A stretch of DNA of 5,919 bases. It comes from Deltaproteobacteria bacterium (GTDB taxonomy: Bacteria; Myxococcota_A; UBA796; UBA2385). A program made the position numbers and the translations under genes. Of this stretch, positions 5,551-5,919 are shown in pieces (within the stretch, counting starts at the first letter, position 1; each line of letters opens with the position of its first letter). Below the pieces are notes generated by a model that made no database searches, was not told the DNA's origin, and was given only the letters and a program-made list of their open reading frames with translations. The stretch lies in contig CANHON010000301.1 of NCBI GenBank assembly GCA_947462115.1, forward strand, positions 1 to 5,919, in the 5' to 3' direction.

Positions 5551-5919
5551 GCCGGGCCGTCGCGGCCCTCCCCTTCGCGGCCCTGTGGGTGGGCTGCGCC
5601 GCCGCGGCCGCCGGCTGCACCTGGACCCTGCAGTCCACCGACTGCGGCCTGGAGTCGGCGAGCCTGGGCGCCAGCCAGACAGACAGCGGCGAAGACAGCG
5701 GCCAGCCCGCTGATGTCGACACAGGCGGCACAGACGGCAGCGCCGATGGCAGCGCTGACGGGGGCGAGGGCGGCGCTGGCGAGGGCGGCACCGGCGAGGA
5801 CACCGGCACCGGCGGCGACACCGGCACCGACACCGGCACCGACACCGGGCTCGACACCGGCGAGCCGGCCCCGACCCTGCCCCGCGTGCTGGTCTCGGTG
5901 GAGGCCGACGTCGAGATCA
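5538..5919 (+). CDS. probable lipoprotein with DTG-rich linker, 3'-partial
   Basis: The frame stays open from the GTG at 5538 to the window end (127 complete codons, no stop seen). The N-terminus MGLLSRAVAALPFAALWVGC has one Arg and a hydrophobic core, followed by AAAAAGC. Two cysteines could be lipidated. C20 follows WVG (Trp at -3 is unusual) and C27 follows AAG; neither has Asp at +2, so outer-membrane sorting is possible. Plain secretion is the alternative. Residues about 46-108 form a Ser/Asp/Gly/Thr/Glu linker that becomes DTG repeats, a spacer style common in exported proteins of Myxococcota. A folded domain seems to begin at about residue 110 (PAPTLPRVLVSVEADVEI) and runs off the window. 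The start overlaps the end of the FecR-domain gene by 13 bp and has a GGAGG site, indicating translational coupling and related function. The function is unknown. Confidence 0.82.
   Translation, partial: MGLLSRAVAALPFAALWVGCAAAAAGCTWTLQSTDCGLESASLGASQTDSGEDSGQPADVDTGGTDGSADGSADGGEGGAGEGGTGEDTGTGGDTGTDTGTDTGLDTGEPAPTLPRVLVSVEADVEI
5799..5861 (+). repeat. in-frame DTG/TDTG tandem repeat in the lipoprotein linker
   Basis: The 12-bp unit GACACCGGCACC (Asp-Thr-Gly-Thr) occurs perfectly at 5817-5828 and 5829-5840. It continues as GACACCGGGCTC at 5841-5852 and a partial copy at 5853-5861. A related DTGTGG block precedes it from 5799. The period keeps the reading frame, so copy-number change would lengthen or shorten the linker without disrupting the gene. 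Confidence 0.8.

Noticed and set aside
5531..5713. 60-codon frame starting at GTG 5531
   Set aside because: Arg/Gly/Pro-rich with no signal peptide. It overlaps the better-supported frame from 5538, which has GGAGG at 6-nt spacing and a signal peptide.
5258..5857. Minus-strand open frame of 199 codons rich in Ser/Pro/Val
   Set aside because: Its repetitive start is the reverse reading of the DTG linker, and the rest is antisense to the FecR-domain gene.

Overview
The window is very GC-rich bacterial DNA, with G or C at nearly every third codon position and hardly any A/T runs. It carries three parts of a chromosome: the end of a housekeeping GTPase gene, a soluble chemoreceptor, and a three-gene envelope cluster. 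High GC, several Asp/Thr/Gly-rich (DTG) linkers in an exported protein, and carboxypeptidase-regulatory-like and FecR-domain envelope proteins together suggest an environmental Gram-negative bacterium of the Myxococcota/deltaproteobacterial type. This is inferred from style; no marker gene here fixes the taxonomy.

Layout: (1) 2-1153, plus strand, is the 3' part of hflX, a ribosome-associated GTPase, with an unusually acidic insert at the window's left edge. (2) 1190-2422, minus strand, convergent with hflX across 36 bp, is a cytoplasmic methyl-accepting chemotaxis protein with a C-terminal zinc-binding CZB domain. (3) 2423-2666 is a 244-bp divergent promoter region. It contains six tandem 11-bp units and a GC hairpin beside the next ribosome binding site. 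(4) 2667-4418, plus strand, encodes a membrane-anchored periplasmic protein with about four carboxypeptidase-regulatory-like beta domains, a Cys-rich segment and a C-terminal PDZ-like domain. (5) 4419-4515 is a 97-bp gap with a tandem 16-bp repeat whose minus strand is a strong G-quadruplex motif. (6) 4516-5550, plus strand, encodes a FecR-domain protein whose C-terminal third looks like a small outer-membrane beta-barrel. (7) 5538 to the window end, plus strand, overlaps the FecR gene by 13 bp and begins a probable lipoprotein with a long DTG-rich linker; its 3' end is outside the window.

The three plus-strand genes from 2667 onward all encode exported proteins and all appear to use non-ATG starts (TTG, TTG, GTG). 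The last two overlap and are almost certainly co-translated. A plausible reading, which is inference, is an envelope module: an inner-membrane-anchored periplasmic scaffold, an outer-membrane barrel with a periplasmic FecR domain, and a surface or outer-membrane lipoprotein. No sigma factor or TonB receptor is present, so a classical FecIRA signalling cascade is not supported. HflX and the chemoreceptor look like unrelated neighbours. No RNA genes, mobile elements, CRISPR arrays or clear intrinsic terminators were seen.
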